In this document: piece by piece, positions 14,829-14,868 of the stretch | How positions within the stretch are numbered: position 1 is the first letter of the stretch | How the letters are laid out: every line of letters begins with the position of its first letter | Position numbers and translations under genes: made by a program | Assembly (NCBI GenBank): GCA_002869465.1 | Contig: PKSW01000317.1 | Span: forward strand, 6,582 to 21,449 | Direction of reading: 5' to 3' | Length of the DNA: 14,868 nucleotides | Source of the DNA: Marinilabiliales bacterium | GTDB lineage: Bacteria > Bacteroidota > Bacteroidia > Bacteroidales > F082 | Notes under the pieces: generated by a model | What the model was told of the DNA's origin: nothing | Seen by the model: only the letters and a program-made list of their open reading frames with translations | The model's database searches: none

Positions 14829-14868
14829 ATGAAAGTAGAACTAAAATCAATCATAAGCTGTCCGGCAT
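14829..14868 (+). CDS. Start of a probable third GDCCVxC-family small protein (truncated by the window edge)
   Basis: ATG 14829 opens a frame encoding thirteen visible residues, M-K-V-E-L-K-S-I-I-S-C-P-A. The I-S-C-P at residues 9-12 is placed like the P-T-C-P of copy 1 (residues 8-11), where the family's first C-x-x-C begins, but the second Cys lies beyond the edge. It starts 2 bases after the CDF stop, the same arrangement as copy 2 after the first CDF. The family assignment rests on a short stretch and on context. Confidence 0.5.
   Translation, partial: MKVELKSIISCPA

Overview
The window looks like part of a Bacteroidota (Bacteroidetes) chromosome or genomic island. The DNA is AT-rich, start codons mostly follow A-rich leaders without clear Shine-Dalgarno sites, and the gene content is typical of the phylum: DUF3347 and Haem_bd proteins, lipoproteins with a C-K-K start, a CzcA permease fused to an outer-membrane factor, GDCCVxC small proteins and a PII-like protein beside a metal pump. 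Every supported gene is on the + strand and nearly every one points to handling of transition metals. No transposase, tRNA, rRNA, phage or CRISPR sequence was seen.

The layout falls into four blocks. (1) Bases 1-4677 form a copper block: the tail of a Met/His-rich protein, an exported DUF3347 protein overlapping a haem-binding-domain protein, a Cu(I) P1B-type ATPase with two N-terminal Cys motifs, a His/Met-rich lipoprotein and an exported HMA-domain protein, closed by a strong intrinsic terminator. (2) Bases 4743-6205 hold a diverged GDCCVxC-family small protein, a DmeF-like cation diffusion facilitator (CDF), a second GDCCVxC protein whose frame is disturbed twice, and a Fur-family regulator. 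(3) Bases 6208-13959 form the divalent-metal efflux block. It begins with a perfect 7-3-7 palindrome, a candidate operator. It continues with a His-rich exported protein, a membrane-anchored Cys-motif protein, a 1446-residue CzcA-outer-membrane-factor fusion, a CzcB-like adaptor lipoprotein, a PII-like protein with a remodelled T-loop, and a second lipoprotein paralogous to the one in the copper block. (4) From base 14026 there is a second CDF with a degenerate HMA-like N-terminus, followed at the right edge by the start of what looks like a third GDCCVxC gene.

The inferred working model is as follows. The P-type ATPase moves Cu(I) out of the cytoplasm, and the HMA, DUF3347 and His/Met-rich proteins buffer it in the envelope. 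The CzcA-OMF/CzcB pump expels divalent cations (Zn, Co, Cd or Ni; its intramembrane motif is CzcA-like, not CusA-like) across both membranes. The CDF proteins move cytoplasmic divalent metal to the periplasm. The Fur-family protein is the obvious candidate to sense metal and bind the adjacent palindrome. The PII-like protein may modulate the pump. Most interesting are the repeated pairing of CDF genes with GDCCVxC genes, the compensating frameshifts in one GDCCVxC copy, the signal peptide inside the pump fusion, and the paired lipoproteins whose metal-ligand-rich loops differ between the two blocks.
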